Both the position numbers and the translations under genes were made by a program. A stretch of DNA of 64,000 nucleotides, taken from contig NZ_QPEX01000046.1 of NCBI RefSeq assembly GCF_003335505.1, forward strand, positions 434,001 to 498,000. The letters are read 5' to 3'. The stretch is from Bremerella cremea. Its GTDB lineage: Bacteria > Planctomycetota > Planctomycetia > Pirellulales > Pirellulaceae. Positions 63,748 through 64,000 of this stretch are shown in pieces. Below the pieces are notes generated by a model, which saw nothing but the letters and a program-made list of their open reading frames with translations, searched no databases and had not been told where the DNA came from. Each line of letters opens with the position of its first letter. Position 1 is the first letter of the stretch.

Positions 63748-64000
63748 ATGACGCGACCACAAAATCAAAGCTCGCCTTGCCGGGGCAGTGGTTGGCTGTC
63801 GTTGGTCGTCGTCTGCTTGGTCGTTCGAGGGAGCTTTGCGGCTCCCTTGGACTACGAAGAGGCGCCGATCCATTACTCGCAAGCGACGCCCGAGACCGCC
63901 ATTTCTCGCTTGCAAACCGAACTCGAATCAGGCCAACGTCAATTGATTTCGTCCGGCGACCAAGGCTATCTGCGTGCCGTCTTGCAGGAACTAGAAGTCC
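63748..64000 (+). CDS. Secreted protein, 5' part (runs off right edge)
   Basis: This is an incomplete frame, 84 codons. ATG 63748 preceded by AGGAG. Starts with MTRPQNQSSPCRGSGWLSLVVVCLVVRGSFA, a signal peptide, and continues LDYEEAPIHYSQATPETAISRLQTELESGQ and GYLRAVLQELEV. The phrase HYSQATPETAISRLQ resembles the start of a conserved planctomycete/verrucomicrobial exported family (often with cytochrome-c-type sequence further on), but that region is outside the window. It follows the propeller gene by two bases, so the two are probably co-transcribed. Confidence 0.8.
   Translation, partial: MTRPQNQSSPCRGSGWLSLVVVCLVVRGSFAAPLDYEEAPIHYSQATPETAISRLQTELESGQRQLISSGDQGYLRAVLQELEV

Noticed and set aside
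1-64000. CRISPR arrays, rRNA or tRNA genes
   Set aside because: No regularly spaced short repeats and no rRNA or tRNA-like sequence (for example GGTTCGA arms) were found by reading.

Overview
This window looks like a chromosomal segment of a planctomycete, most likely Pirellulales (Blastopirellula/Bremerella-like). The pointers are paired prepilin-type DUF1559 proteins, a Tat-exported Gfo/Idh oxidoreductase, a giant fused UvrA, a bacterial topoisomerase VI B subunit, a DUF2617 protein, a PQQ-like beta-propeller protein, frequent TTG/GTG starts and moderately high GC. This placement is inference from gene content; no rRNA or tRNA gene was found. About 44 protein genes can be supported, with several rho-independent terminators and a dispersed palindromic repeat family.

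Layout. 1-2.7 kb: 5' part of top6B (minus), two small secreted Tyr-rich proteins and a candidate micro-ORF. 2.7-9.2 kb: a minus-strand cluster reading VWA protein, TPR protein, ExbB/MotA-type channel, ExbD, ExbD and, after 246 bp, a large TPR protein. It looks like a proton-motive-force-driven envelope machine in which a VWA protein with a TonB/TolA-like membrane segment is the putative transducer. 9.7-15.2 kb: a GH13 enzyme, an exported double PRC-barrel protein, an NAD-dependent epimerase/dehydratase and transaldolase. 15.5-25 kb: an MMPL/RND exporter, def-fmt, miaB and small proteins. 25-33 kb: a methyl-accepting chemotaxis protein, a Gfo/Idh oxidoreductase, a secreted hypothetical protein between two near-identical 107-bp repeats, two membrane proteins and a D-2-hydroxyacid dehydrogenase. 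33.3-40.3 kb: a single 7-kb gene encoding two complete UvrA proteins head to tail plus a C-terminal extension with a duplicated module. 40.6-50 kb: a CoA-binding protein, a polytopic membrane protein, thiS-thiG, a FIST-domain protein, a hypothetical gene between two composite repeats, a divergent AraC regulator and EamA exporter, and an orphan response regulator. 50-64 kb: a HEAT/TPR protein coupled to DUF2752, an alpha/beta hydrolase, DUF2617, glnE with a P-II protein nearby, a Cys/His-rich membrane protein, two DUF1559 proteins, a PQQ-like propeller and the start of a further secreted protein.

How genes work together. def-fmt covers N-formyl-Met handling at translation start and maturation. 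thiS-thiG supply the thiazole sulfur-transfer steps of thiamine synthesis. glnE and the P-II protein point to nitrogen control of glutamine synthetase. The AraC/EamA pair is a likely self-contained regulated exporter. The least conventional items are the VWA-ExbB-ExbD2-TPR cluster, the tandem UvrA with its repeated C-terminal module, and single hypothetical genes bracketed by direct copies of a palindromic repeat.
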